Assembly: GCA_035535055.1 (NCBI GenBank)
Contig: DATLQT010000004.1
Coordinates: forward strand, 1-64,000
Length of the DNA: 64,000 nt
Reading direction: 5' to 3'
From: UBA6019 sp035535055
Lineage (GTDB): Bacteria; Chloroflexota; Dormibacteria; Dormibacterales; Dormibacteraceae
Every line of letters starts with the position of its first letter. Positions within the stretch are counted from its first letter, which is position 1. The position numbers and the translations under genes are program-made. The notes under the pieces were generated by a model. The model was not told where the DNA came from. It saw only the letters and a list, made by a program, of their open reading frames with translations, and did not search any database. Positions 34,392 to 49,797 of this stretch are shown piece by piece.

Positions 34392-35027
34392 CTACCTTAG
34401 GTGAACCGCCAGCAAGAAGGCGGCGAGCAGGAGGAGACTCACCCCGGCCGCCTTTTCGGAGCGCTCGCGGCCCCGCTCGCTGATCCGGGAGCCGAGGCGG
34501 AGGCCGAGCTGACTGGCCACCAGCGCCTGGATGCCGATCAGGACCAGGGCAGGCACGACGGGTAGGTGGAGCAGGCCGAGGGAGGCGCCCATCGCCAGTT
34601 CGTCGAGGCTGATCGAAAGCCCCATGCCGGTGGCGGCCAGCCACGTCGCCTGTCCGAGCGACGCCAGCTTGTGCTCCTCGCCAGCGTCACCCCCGGGGCG
34701 CAGGATCCAGATGCCGAGGCCCGCCAGCATTGCGATCGCGACGTAGTCGGCGCCGTCCCCGATGAAACCGCCGGCGAGCCGGCCCAGGAAGAGGCCGACG
34801 ACGGGCATGCCGACCTCGAAGCCCATCATCAACAGGCTGACTCGAAGACGGTCCCTCCCGGCCAGGCCAGCAGCCCCCAGCGCGGCCGACACCGCGAAGG
34901 TGTCGAAGCTGAGCGGGAGCAGGATCGCGGCGAGGGTTAGATAGGTGTTAACGGCTGTTATGCTCCAAAACAGCTTGAGCGTGGACGAGATTCTCCGAGT
35001 CGAGAGCTTGAGGACGGAGTTTCGCAC
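34392..35027 (-). CDS. MntP/YebN-type putative manganese exporter
   Basis: Six-helix DUF204-type membrane protein with two repeats, each carrying an acidic residue in a helix: LSFDTFAVSAALGAAGL and SISLDELAMGASLGLLHLP. These match the Mn2+ efflux family. The family core begins near 34952 (AVNTYLTLAAILLPL), but no ATG, GTG or TTG lies there. The nearest in-frame canonical start is GTG 35027, inside the divergent ATPase gene, giving 211 residues versus ~190 expected. A GGAG stands ten bases before the GTT at 34952. So function is fairly clear and the start unresolved. The central cytoplasmic loop (PGGDAGEEHKLAS) is hydrophilic. Confidence 0.78.
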   Translation of the reverse strand: MRNSVLKLSTRRISSTLKLFWSITAVNTYLTLAAILLPLSFDTFAVSAALGAAGLAGRDRLRVSLLMMGFEVGMPVVGLFLGRLAGGFIGDGADYVAIAMLAGLGIWILRPGGDAGEEHKLASLGQATWLAATGMGLSISLDELAMGASLGLLHLPVVPALVLIGIQALVASQLGLRLGSRISERGRERSEKAAGVSLLLLAAFLLAVHLR

Positions 35028-35994
35028 CGCCGTTGGAGTTGTCCGAGCCGTCGACGGCGTCTCGTTCGAAATCCGCCGCGGGTCCACGATGGGCTTGGTC
35101 GGCGAGTCGGGCTGCGGCAAGAGCGTCACCGCGCTCAGCATCCTCAAGCTGATCGACTACCCGGGCCGGATCGCAGGAGGCCGGATCCTCTTCGACGATG
35201 TGGACCTGGCCGAGGTGGAGCCGGAGGAGATGCGCAGGATCCGGGGAGCCAAGATCGCGATGATCTTCCAAGAGCCCATGACCTCCCTCAACCCGGTGTT
35301 CACGATCGGCGACCAGATCGCGGAAACGGTCCAGGTGCACAAGCGGGTCAAGCGCAAGGACGCCTGGGATCGTGCCATCGAGATGCTGAGGCTGGTCGGC
35401 ATCCCCTCCCCCGAGCGCCGGGTCCACGACTATCCGCACCACATGTCGGGTGGAATGCGCCAGCGGGCCATGATCGCGATGGCGCTCTCCTGCGACCCCC
35501 AGCTGCTGATCGCCGACGAGCCGACGACCGCGCTCGACGTGACCATCCAGGCCCAGATCCTGGACCTCATGCGCTCACTTCAAGAGCGCCTCAAGATGTC
35601 GATTCTGCTGATCACCCACGACCTGGGAGTCGTCGCCGAAATGTGCGAGGAGGTCGCCGTCATGTATGCCGGCCAGGTGGTTGAGCGGGCCAAGGTGCGC
35701 GACCTCTTCCGGTCTCCCCAGATGCCCTACACAGAGGGCCTTCTGAACTCGATCCCCCGACTGGGAATGACGCAGGACGAACGCCTTGCGGTGATTGAGG
35801 GGACGGTGCCCAACCCTCTCCGCTGGCCCGCCGGCTGCCGCTTTGCGCCCCGCTGCCGCTACCGATTCGACAAATGCGACCAGCCGCCTCCACTGTTCCC
35901 AGTCGACCACCAGATCGCGCGCTGCTGGCTGGTCGAGAAGGGGCGCCGGCCGGTGCACGTGACGGGCGCGGCGGCAGCCGAGGGCAGTGCTTGA
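34981..35994 (+). CDS. peptide ABC transporter ATP-binding protein, DppD/OppD type
   Basis: 337 residues from GTG 34981; in-frame starts at 34945 and 34960 exist but homology begins at DEILRVESLRTEF. Walker A GLVGESGCGKSVTALSI, Q-loop IFQEPMTSLNPVFTIGDQ, signature MSGGMRQRAMIAMAL, Walker B LLIADEPTTALDVTIQAQIL and the H-loop LLITHDLGVVAEMCEEVAV are intact. The C-terminal oligo_HPY domain has CRFAPRCRYRFDKC, typical of Dpp/Opp ATPases, some of which bind an Fe-S cluster there. It begins a plus-strand pair convergent with the permease genes. Confidence 0.93.
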   Translation: MDEILRVESLRTEFRTAVGVVRAVDGVSFEIRRGSTMGLVGESGCGKSVTALSILKLIDYPGRIAGGRILFDDVDLAEVEPEEMRRIRGAKIAMIFQEPMTSLNPVFTIGDQIAETVQVHKRVKRKDAWDRAIEMLRLVGIPSPERRVHDYPHHMSGGMRQRAMIAMALSCDPQLLIADEPTTALDVTIQAQILDLMRSLQERLKMSILLITHDLGVVAEMCEEVAVMYAGQVVERAKVRDLFRSPQMPYTEGLLNSIPRLGMTQDERLAVIEGTVPNPLRWPAGCRFAPRCRYRFDKCDQPPPLFPVDHQIARCWLVEKGRRPVHVTGAAAAEGSA

Positions 35995-37160
35995 CGGCCG
36001 ATAGAACCGACCTTCCAGCGCCAGAGGACAAGGTGGCCGCGCACCCCGCCGCCTCGGCAGGACCCGCATCCGCCGGCGTGGGCACGGGCCCGATCCTCAA
36101 GATCACCGGGCTCACCGAGTACTTTCCCGTCCGCCGCGGCTTCCTGCAGCGAGTCGTCGGCTACATCAAGGCAGTCGACGGGGTGAACCTGGAGGTCAGG
36201 CGCGGCGAGACCCTCGGCCTGGTGGGGGAGTCTGGCTGCGGCAAGTCGACCCTCGGCCGCGCAATCCTCCGCCTCGTCGAGCCGACCTCGGGGACGATCA
36301 CGTTCGATGGCATCGACTTCACAAAGGTCCCCAGGCGGGAGCTAAAGCCTTACCGGAAGCGGATGCAGATGGTCTTCCAGGACCCGGTTGGGTCCCTGAA
36401 TCCCAGGATGGCGGTGGGCGACATCATCGGCGAGGCGCTGCTCGTGCACGGGATACGCTCCCGGCAGCGGCGCGAGCAGGCCGTGACGGAAATCCTGGAG
36501 CGGGTCGGCCTGCGAGCCGAGTACGCCAATCGCTACCCGCACGAGTTCTCCGGCGGCCAGCGCCAGCGCATCGGCATCGCCAGGGCGCTGATCCTGCGGC
36601 CCGAGCTGGTCATCGCCGACGAACCCGTTTCCGCGCTCGACGTCTCGATCCAGTCGCAGGTGCTGAACCTACTGGTCGACCTGAAACGCGAGTTCGGTCT
36701 GACCTACGTTTTCATTGCCCACAACCTGGCCGTGGTCGCCTACATATCGGACCGTATCGCCGTCATGTACCTCGGAAAGATCGTTGAGCTGGCGGAGTCC
36801 AAGCAGCTGTACGACAACCCGCTCCACCCCTACACCCAGGCGCTGCTGTCGGCGATCCCGATGCCGGATCCCGAGCATGTCCGCCGGCAGATCCCGGTCT
36901 CGGGGGACGTGCCCAGCCCGTTCAATCCCCCGTCAGGCTGCCACTTTCGAACTCGATGCCCGTTGGCAAAGGCCCTCGGTACGCAGGACGGCATCTGCGC
37001 CGAGATCGAACCGCCGCTGAAGATGGAAGCGAACGGCCACCTGGTCGCCTGCCATTTCGCACGCTCCGACAAGGCGACCGAGAAGTCGATCGAGGAGAGC
37101 CCAGCGGTCATCACCTACGACGAGGCGGAGGAGTCCGGGACGGCACCGCCTAGAACCTAA
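35991..37160 (+). CDS. peptide ABC transporter ATP-binding protein, DppF/OppF type
   Basis: 389 residues from TTG 35991, which overlaps the upstream TGA (TTGA); GTG near 36030, with AGAGGAC before it, is an alternative. Homology starts at LKITGLTEYFPVRRGF. Walker A GESGCGKSTLGRAIL, FQDPVGSLNPRM, signature FSGGQRQRIGIARAL, Walker B VIADEPVSALDVSIQSQVL and the oligo_HPY end CHFRTRCPLAKA are present. Partner of the preceding ATPase; the pair would energise the permeases encoded on the opposite strand. The stop lies 23 bp from the convergent permease stop. Confidence 0.93.
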   Translation: MTADRTDLPAPEDKVAAHPAASAGPASAGVGTGPILKITGLTEYFPVRRGFLQRVVGYIKAVDGVNLEVRRGETLGLVGESGCGKSTLGRAILRLVEPTSGTITFDGIDFTKVPRRELKPYRKRMQMVFQDPVGSLNPRMAVGDIIGEALLVHGIRSRQRREQAVTEILERVGLRAEYANRYPHEFSGGQRQRIGIARALILRPELVIADEPVSALDVSIQSQVLNLLVDLKREFGLTYVFIAHNLAVVAYISDRIAVMYLGKIVELAESKQLYDNPLHPYTQALLSAIPMPDPEHVRRQIPVSGDVPSPFNPPSGCHFRTRCPLAKALGTQDGICAEIEPPLKMEANGHLVACHFARSDKATEKSIEESPAVITYDEAEESGTAPPRT

Positions 37161-37183
37161 GCAGGCCACCTCTGTCGTGCTGC

Positions 37184-38125
37184 TCAGCCGAGGTTGACAA
37201 TCTTGGGGTCGAGCGCGTCGCGGAGACCGTCGCCGATAAAGTTGATGCAGAGCACGGTGACCACCACGGCGAGGCCGGGAAAGGTGATCCACCACCAGTT
37301 GCCCTCGATCATCACGCCCTGGGCGCCGGTCAGGGTCGAGCCCCAGGAGTAACTCGGCGGCTGCACGCCGAAGCCGAGGAAGCTGATGAAGGCCTCGAGC
37401 ACTATGTTCAGCGCGATGCCGAGGGTGAAGGAGACCACGATCGGGCCAATCGCATTCGGCACCAGGTGTCGGAAGATGATCCGGTAGGCGGGGACCCCGA
37501 GCGCCCGGGCGGCCTCGGTGAACTGCATCTCGCGCAGCGACAGGAAGGAGCTGCGGACGATACGGGCGACGCTCGGCCAGCTGAGCAGGCCGAAGACGAT
37601 CGCGATGTAAAAGGGATTGTCCTGGGCGAAGATCCGCGCCGCGAGGGGGATGATGAGTAGCGCCGGGATCGTCAGCAGCACGTCGGTCGCGCGCATCAAG
37701 ATGGTGTCGATGAACTTGCCGAAATAACCGGCGGTGGCTCCGATCGTGATCCCGAGGAAAGCGGCGAGGATCATCGAGCCGATGCCGATCAAAAGCGACA
37801 GGCGGCCGCCGTAGAGGATCAGGCTGAAGATGTCGTGGCCGTTGTAGGAGTCGGTCCCGAAGATGTGCTTCAAGGACGGTCCCTGGCGTGCGTCGGCGAG
37901 GGTGTACTGATCAGGAGCCTGTATGAAGTTCGGAGCGATGAGGTGCCAGACCGGGGCTCCGTAGCAGGCGATGATGATGATCAGCAGGACCAGGGCGGCC
38001 CACCTGGCGGTGGGGTGGCGCATGAAGCGGTGGTAGGTGATCTCGCGGAAGCTGAACTGCTTCTCCGCGATCTCGATGTCCTCGCCCCGGTCGGGGAGCT
38101 CTTGCACCGGGCGGACGTCAAGCAT
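37184..38125 (-). CDS. peptide ABC transporter permease, DppC/OppC type
   Basis: 313 residues from ATG 38125, overlapping the upstream permease by eight bases. An N-terminal cytoplasmic segment is followed by helix RWAALVLLIIIIACYGAPVW, a periplasmic loop with FGTDSYNGHDIFSLILYGGR (typical of DppC), and five more helices. The ATPase-contact EAA loop is EAARALGVPAYRIIFRHLVP. Forms the channel with the DppB-type protein. The stop is convergent with the ATPase pair. Confidence 0.92.
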   Translation of the reverse strand: MLDVRPVQELPDRGEDIEIAEKQFSFREITYHRFMRHPTARWAALVLLIIIIACYGAPVWHLIAPNFIQAPDQYTLADARQGPSLKHIFGTDSYNGHDIFSLILYGGRLSLLIGIGSMILAAFLGITIGATAGYFGKFIDTILMRATDVLLTIPALLIIPLAARIFAQDNPFYIAIVFGLLSWPSVARIVRSSFLSLREMQFTEAARALGVPAYRIIFRHLVPNAIGPIVVSFTLGIALNIVLEAFISFLGFGVQPPSYSWGSTLTGAQGVMIEGNWWWITFPGLAVVVTVLCINFIGDGLRDALDPKIVNLG

Positions 38126-39125
38126 AGGAAATCCTCGGATCCACAATCGCGTAGGCGACGTCAGCCAGGAAGTTGAAGGACACGACCAAGATCGCCGACA
38201 CGAACAGGATCCCCATCAGCAGTGGGTAGTCGAACTGGCTGAGGGCCTGGAAGAAAAGCTGCCCCATGCCGGGCCAGCTGAAGATCGCCTCGGTGACGAC
38301 CGCGCCGGAGAAGAGGCCGGGCAGGGTGAGGGCGATGTTGGTGATGACCGGGAGGAGGGCGTTGCGAAGGGCGTGCTTGAGGATCACCGCACGCTCCCCG
38401 AGGCCCTTTGCTCGGGCGGTGCGGACGAAGTCCTGATGGATCGCATCAAGCATCGATGAGCGCATGAACCGCGAATCGCCGGCGATGCCCACGATTGCGA
38501 TGGTCAGCGCGGGCAGGACGACGTGGCGGCCGATGTCGAGCAATCCATCCACCCGGTGCTGCGCGAACCAGACGTTGTAGTCGGAGGTCAGGAAGGGCGC
38601 GCCGGTGGTGCGGATGTCGATGATCCCGGCGACCGGGAAGATCGGGATCTGGACCGCGAAGATCAGCAGCAGCATCAGTCCGAGCCAGAAGGTGGGCATC
38701 GAGTAGCCGACGTAGCTGAAAAAGGTCACCGCCTGGTCGAAGAGTGAGTAGCGCCGGAGGGCGGCCAGAAGGCCGGCCGGGAGCGCGATGATCTCCTGGA
38801 GGATGTACGCGGTGGTCATCAGGATCAGCGTGGCCGGCAGCTTCTGGAGGATGACCTCCTTCACCGGTCGATTGAGGAAGAACGAGGTCTGCCAGTCGCC
38901 GCTGGCCATCGAGGTGAGCCACTTGAAGTACTGGATGTAGACGGGCTGGTCGAGGCCCCAGCGGTGGATTATGGCCTGCTTGGCGGCCTCGCTCATGTGC
39001 GAGTTGAAGGCGAAGGCAGCCTCGGGGCCGCCCGGCACCAGCTGCATGCCGAAGAAAAGGAGGAACGTGATGATGAACAGGGTGGGGATCAGCTCGAGGA
39101 AGCGACGCGTTGCGTACCCGATCAT
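38118..39125 (-). CDS. peptide ABC transporter permease, DppB/OppB type
   Basis: 335 residues. N-terminal RRFLELIPTLFIITFLLFFG followed by VPGGPE (the family LxPGDP-like motif), six membrane helices, and the EAA loop DFVRTARAKGLGERAVILKH. The C-terminal SWPGMGQLFFQALSQFDYPL motif is typical of DppB. Lies 133 bp downstream of its binding-protein gene, with a terminator hairpin between. Confidence 0.92.
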   Translation of the reverse strand: MIGYATRRFLELIPTLFIITFLLFFGMQLVPGGPEAAFAFNSHMSEAAKQAIIHRWGLDQPVYIQYFKWLTSMASGDWQTSFFLNRPVKEVILQKLPATLILMTTAYILQEIIALPAGLLAALRRYSLFDQAVTFFSYVGYSMPTFWLGLMLLLIFAVQIPIFPVAGIIDIRTTGAPFLTSDYNVWFAQHRVDGLLDIGRHVVLPALTIAIVGIAGDSRFMRSSMLDAIHQDFVRTARAKGLGERAVILKHALRNALLPVITNIALTLPGLFSGAVVTEAIFSWPGMGQLFFQALSQFDYPLLMGILFVSAILVVSFNFLADVAYAIVDPRISYA

Positions 39126-39191
39126 CTGAGGTCCAAAACGTACCTCAATCCAAGTAAGAGCTCAACTTTCACCTTGCGCGACCCCGGCAGG

Positions 39192-39226
39192 CAAAAAGAG
39201 GGGCGACCGCGTGGCCGCCCCTCTTC
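39192..39226 (-). terminator. intrinsic terminator between binding protein and permease genes
   Basis: On the minus strand AAGAGGGGCG, a GC-rich loop, CGCCCCTCTT and a T-run (39197-39193) form a classic rho-independent terminator after the binding-protein stop (39259). It precedes the permease ATG at 39125. Partial read-through would give more binding protein than permease. Confidence 0.85.
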
Positions 39227-39258
39227 GGTTGGAGTCGAATTCGGATCCGTGGCTTCGG

Positions 39259-41100
39259 CTAGGAAGCGCCTCGGAACCAGTCGACGGCGTTGCAGACGGC
39301 GAGGCAGGTGTTGACGGTCGGGAAGAAGTTCTTGAAGTAGGTCGCCTGCGTGAAGACGTCCGGGCGCTCGTAGAGTCCGATGGTGGCCGTGGTGGCCCGC
39401 CATTCGGCCTGCACCTGATTGTAGATCGTGATCCGCTTGGCGACGTCGATCGTGGCCGAGCCCTGGGCGCAGAGGTCGTCGAGCTTGGGGTCGGAGATGC
39501 GGCCCCAGTTCTGGCCGGAGGGGTTTGCCGGGGTCGGGATCTGGTTGCTCTGGGCGACGAGGCAGAACGAGCTCGGGTCGGCTCCCCAGGTATTGGTGAA
39601 CATGCCCATGTCGTACTGGCCGGTGGCGAGAGTGCCGCCGCCCTTGAAGTCGTTGAAGAAGGTGCCGGCGGGCACGTTCGAAACCGTGACCGTGGCGCCG
39701 ATGTCCTTCCAGTTGCTGATCATCAGCTCTTCCTCAGCGGCGCGCTGCTGGTTGCTGCTGGTGGTCCGGATGACCCACTGGAGCTTCCTGCCGTTCTTGC
39801 TGCGGGTGCCGTCGGCGCCCTTCACCCAGCCGTCGGCGTCGAGCAGCGAGTTCGCCTTGGCGACGTCGCGCTGGAACTTCGGGATGGTGGTGTCGGTGTA
39901 AGGCGCGAGCGCCGACACGAAGGGTCCGTTCATGGTCTTACCGATGCCACCCACCAACTGGGTGTTCATGGCGTCCTTGTCGATCGCCAGGTCGACGGCC
40001 TGCCGGAGCGACGGGTCGCCCTTGAAAACCGTCGGGGTGCCGCAGGTCGGAGCGAACTGCTGCGCGTCGCAGCCGGTCTCGTTGTTGGCCTCGTTCATGG
40101 TCAGGTATTCGTCCGCCAGGCCGGTCGCGGACACGGTCTTTGCGGTGGTGATGGTCGTGAGGGCCGGGAGGTCATTGGCTATCAGGTCGAAGCCGAGGTC
40201 GCTGTCACCGGCCTTGAGACCAGCGATCTGGGACGACTTGTCCCCGTAGATCTTGTAGATCAGCTTGTTGAGATACGGCTTGTGGCCGAGGAACTGCGCG
40301 CCGGCGCGGCCGTCCGCGTAATGCGGGTTCGGGACCATGACCACCTGCGCCGCGGGGCCTGGGGTGAAGTCCTGGACCATGTACGGGCCCGAGGTCACCG
40401 TCGGCTTCTTGGTGAAGTAGTCGCTGGTTGCCCAGTCGGCATGGGCGATGGAGCCGAGAACGGACTTCGGCAGCGGGTTGAAGTCCATGTCGGAGAGGAA
40501 CGACGCGTAGATGCCCGTCGTGGTGGGCGCCTGAAGGCCGCACTTGCCCGCCGGGTTGGGCCCGAAGTGGAGGATCAGGGTCTGCGCGTCCGGGGCCTCC
40601 ATCGACGAGATGTGGTCATAGCCGGACTGCGCGGCAGCGCCGGTGTTGGGGTCGCAGATGGCATCGATCGTGAATTGGAGGTCGGCCGAGGTCAGCGGCG
40701 AGCCGTCGGACCACTTGAGGCCGGGCTTCAGCTTGAGAGTGATGTCCATGTGCGTCGCGTCGGTCTGCTTGACCAGGCCGTTGGAGACGCTCGGCACTTC
40801 CGTCACCAGGTCCGGGTAGGTCGCGCTGGTGGGGTCGAAAGCCCAGAGCTCAGCCCAGATGACGTAGGTGACCTGGCTGGTCGTCTGCGCCGTGCTTGCG
40901 ACGACGTTAAGGTCCTGAACCGGCTCCCAGTCGGAGTAGACGAGCTGTCCGCCGCTCGTGCCGGGCTGGGGGCTGTACTTGGAAAGGGTGTTCTGGGCTG
41001 TTGTGGTCGGGCTGGCCCCCCCTCCGCACGCTGCGACGACGAGGAGAGCGCTCGCCAAGGCGATCGTCATCTTCCCCAATCCAGTGAACGATTTGGTCAT
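39259..41100 (-). CDS. peptide/dipeptide ABC transporter substrate-binding lipoprotein (family 5)
   Basis: 613 residues. Signal peptide with lipobox VVAAC (Cys25) and a Gly/Ser/Thr linker; SBP_bac_5 pattern ITLKLKPGLKWSDGSPLTSA, DLQFTIDAICDPNTG, then DPSLRQAVDLAIDKDAMNTQ. The C-terminal end NAVDWFRG resembles the last residues of the pseudogene upstream. It is first in a unit with the two permeases, so it is the main receptor of this importer. AGGAAGAGG lies just upstream of its ATG, which also overlaps the stop of a 16-codon leader ORF. Several Cys residues in the second half are unusual for an exported binding protein. Confidence 0.92.
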   Translation of the reverse strand: MTKSFTGLGKMTIALASALLVVAACGGGASPTTTAQNTLSKYSPQPGTSGGQLVYSDWEPVQDLNVVASTAQTTSQVTYVIWAELWAFDPTSATYPDLVTEVPSVSNGLVKQTDATHMDITLKLKPGLKWSDGSPLTSADLQFTIDAICDPNTGAAAQSGYDHISSMEAPDAQTLILHFGPNPAGKCGLQAPTTTGIYASFLSDMDFNPLPKSVLGSIAHADWATSDYFTKKPTVTSGPYMVQDFTPGPAAQVVMVPNPHYADGRAGAQFLGHKPYLNKLIYKIYGDKSSQIAGLKAGDSDLGFDLIANDLPALTTITTAKTVSATGLADEYLTMNEANNETGCDAQQFAPTCGTPTVFKGDPSLRQAVDLAIDKDAMNTQLVGGIGKTMNGPFVSALAPYTDTTIPKFQRDVAKANSLLDADGWVKGADGTRSKNGRKLQWVIRTTSSNQQRAAEEELMISNWKDIGATVTVSNVPAGTFFNDFKGGGTLATGQYDMGMFTNTWGADPSSFCLVAQSNQIPTPANPSGQNWGRISDPKLDDLCAQGSATIDVAKRITIYNQVQAEWRATTATIGLYERPDVFTQATYFKNFFPTVNTCLAVCNAVDWFRGAS

Positions 41101-41147
41101 TCGTGTACCTCTTCCTGTGCCACGGGAGGGTGACGAAAAAACGCCAT
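41097..41147 (-). CDS. 16-residue upstream ORF (candidate leader peptide)
   Basis: ATG 41147 preceded by GGAGGGAGAG, a strong Shine-Dalgarno, opens MAFFRHPPVAQEEVHE and stops at TGA 41099-41097. That TGA overlaps the ATG of the binding-protein gene as ATGA. The peptide matches nothing I recognise. The overlap suggests translational coupling; the Phe-Phe codons fall in a TTTTTT run. It could simply be a chance ORF, but the strong ribosome site argues for translation. Confidence 0.5.
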   Translation of the reverse strand: MAFFRHPPVAQEEVHE

Positions 41148-41249
41148 CTCTCCCTCCAGCCGTCCTCTTCCCGTTTCCTTCCGAGGGAATCGGGGCGAGA
41201 GTGCGCCGACGGCCAGACTCCTACTCAAGCGCCCGCTGTGGACTACTGG

Positions 41250-41278
41250 AGTCTGATTGGCGCAGGTGCCAATGTCAA
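41250..41278 (-). promoter_or_regulatory. promoter with spacer-filling palindrome (candidate operator) for the transporter unit
   Basis: Minus strand: TTGACA (41278-41273), then a 17-bp spacer, then CAGACT (41255-41250, 3 of 6 to the -10 consensus). The sequence ATTGGCACCTGCGCCAAT at 41273-41256 is a palindrome with 8-bp arms and one mismatch, filling the spacer completely. Such placement is typical of repressor or MerR-type operators. The transcript would start near 41243 with a 143-nt leader holding the leader ORF. Confidence 0.6.
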
Positions 41279-41295
41279 GGTTGCCTCCCGCGCCC

Positions 41296-41703
41296 TTATC
41301 CCACCCGAAACCAGTTGGCGGCGTTCGATGTCCAGACGTCCGCATTGGCTCCGACGCCGCTCAGCTTCAAAGAGGTGATCTGAACGAACGCCAGCTGGCG
41401 CAGGGCGACGTTCGGAAAGTCGCGAGCCAGGGCGCGCTGGACAGCCTGGGAGTAGGGCCGGTCAGGTCGCCCCCTCGGCCATCTGGGCGATGACCGCCGC
41501 CGCGGCCCAGGACGGGTCGGTGATGCCCGCCGCCAGCAGCGTCGCCCGCGGCTGCCAGGTCCCCACCGTGATGGTGCCTCCCGGCTTCACCGGCGTCGGC
41601 GTCGGGGACCGGGGAAGGAGATCGTGCAGGAGGTGGCGAGGAGCGCCAGCGCGACCGGCCAGGCGAGCCAGACTGCCGCGGCCAAGCGCGGGGAGATGGC
41701 CAT
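41296..41703 (-). pseudogene. decayed substrate-binding lipoprotein gene (family 5), internally deleted
   Basis: Three frames read consecutively give pieces of one protein. Frame 1 from ATG 41703: a signal peptide with lipobox LLATSC. After a one-base slip near 41605 a second frame reads SPTPTPVKPGGTITVGTWQP, then AAVIAQMAEG, the usual start of mature SBP_bac_5 proteins, stopping at TGA 41464. A third frame from about 41457 reads YSQAVQRALARDF, LRQLAFVQITSLKLSGVGAN, ADVWTSNAANWFRVG and stops at TAA 41298, a typical C-terminus. Some 450 central codons are missing. So this is a remnant with only the two ends kept, between the rpoC terminator and the live binding-protein promoter. Confidence 0.75.
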
Positions 41704-41719
41704 CCGGACCACAAGGTAG

Positions 41720-41756
41720 ATAGAGAAGGAGGCCGCCTTCCGGCGGCCTCCTTCGG
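41720..41756 (-). terminator. intrinsic terminator after rpoC
   Basis: Perfect 13-bp stem GAAGGAGGCCGCC / GGCGGCCTCCTTC with a four-base loop (41725-41754), followed on the minus strand by TCTATCT. The U-tract is weak but the stem is very strong. It begins 16 bp after the rpoC stop, separating rpoBC from the transporter island. Confidence 0.75.
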
Positions 41757-41771
41757 TTCGTCGTCGCTGGG

Positions 41772-46043
<4,272 letters not shown>

Positions 46044-46062
46044 GTGGTTGTGCTCCCTCTAC

Positions 46063-49599
<3,537 letters not shown>

Positions 49600-49670
49600 A
49601 GGTAGGCAGTTCTCCTTGACGAATCAATGGGCGCGCCGATAGAAGGGGGAGGTTTCAGCGGCCCTGCTGC

Positions 49671-49689
49671 ACGAACCGCGAGTATAACA
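49671..49689 (-). promoter_or_regulatory. extended -10 promoter before rpoB
   Basis: Minus strand TGTTATACT (49689-49681) is an extended -10; no good -35 is visible at 16-18 bp. It continues CGCGGTTCGTGC, the same core as at infA. The predicted start falls on the GTG of GTGCAGCAGGGCCGCTGA, a five-codon ORF that would be leaderless. The leader to rpoB is ~75 nt. The rest of 49600-49797 holds nothing else recognisable. Confidence 0.6.
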
Positions 49690-49797
49690 CGGCAAGGTTA
49701 CCCCTGCCGGAGCGCAGTCAAACTCGGCCCAGTGGCCGTCAGGTGCGGTTGGCTCGGCAGATTAGCAGAAGCCTCGGGGACTCGGGGCGACCCCTCG

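Noticed and set aside
41367..41714. A 115-codon minus-strand ORF downstream of rpoC
   Set aside because: Arg/Ser/His-rich shadow frame overlapping the binding-protein pseudogene; the lipoprotein and C-terminal pieces lie in the other frames.
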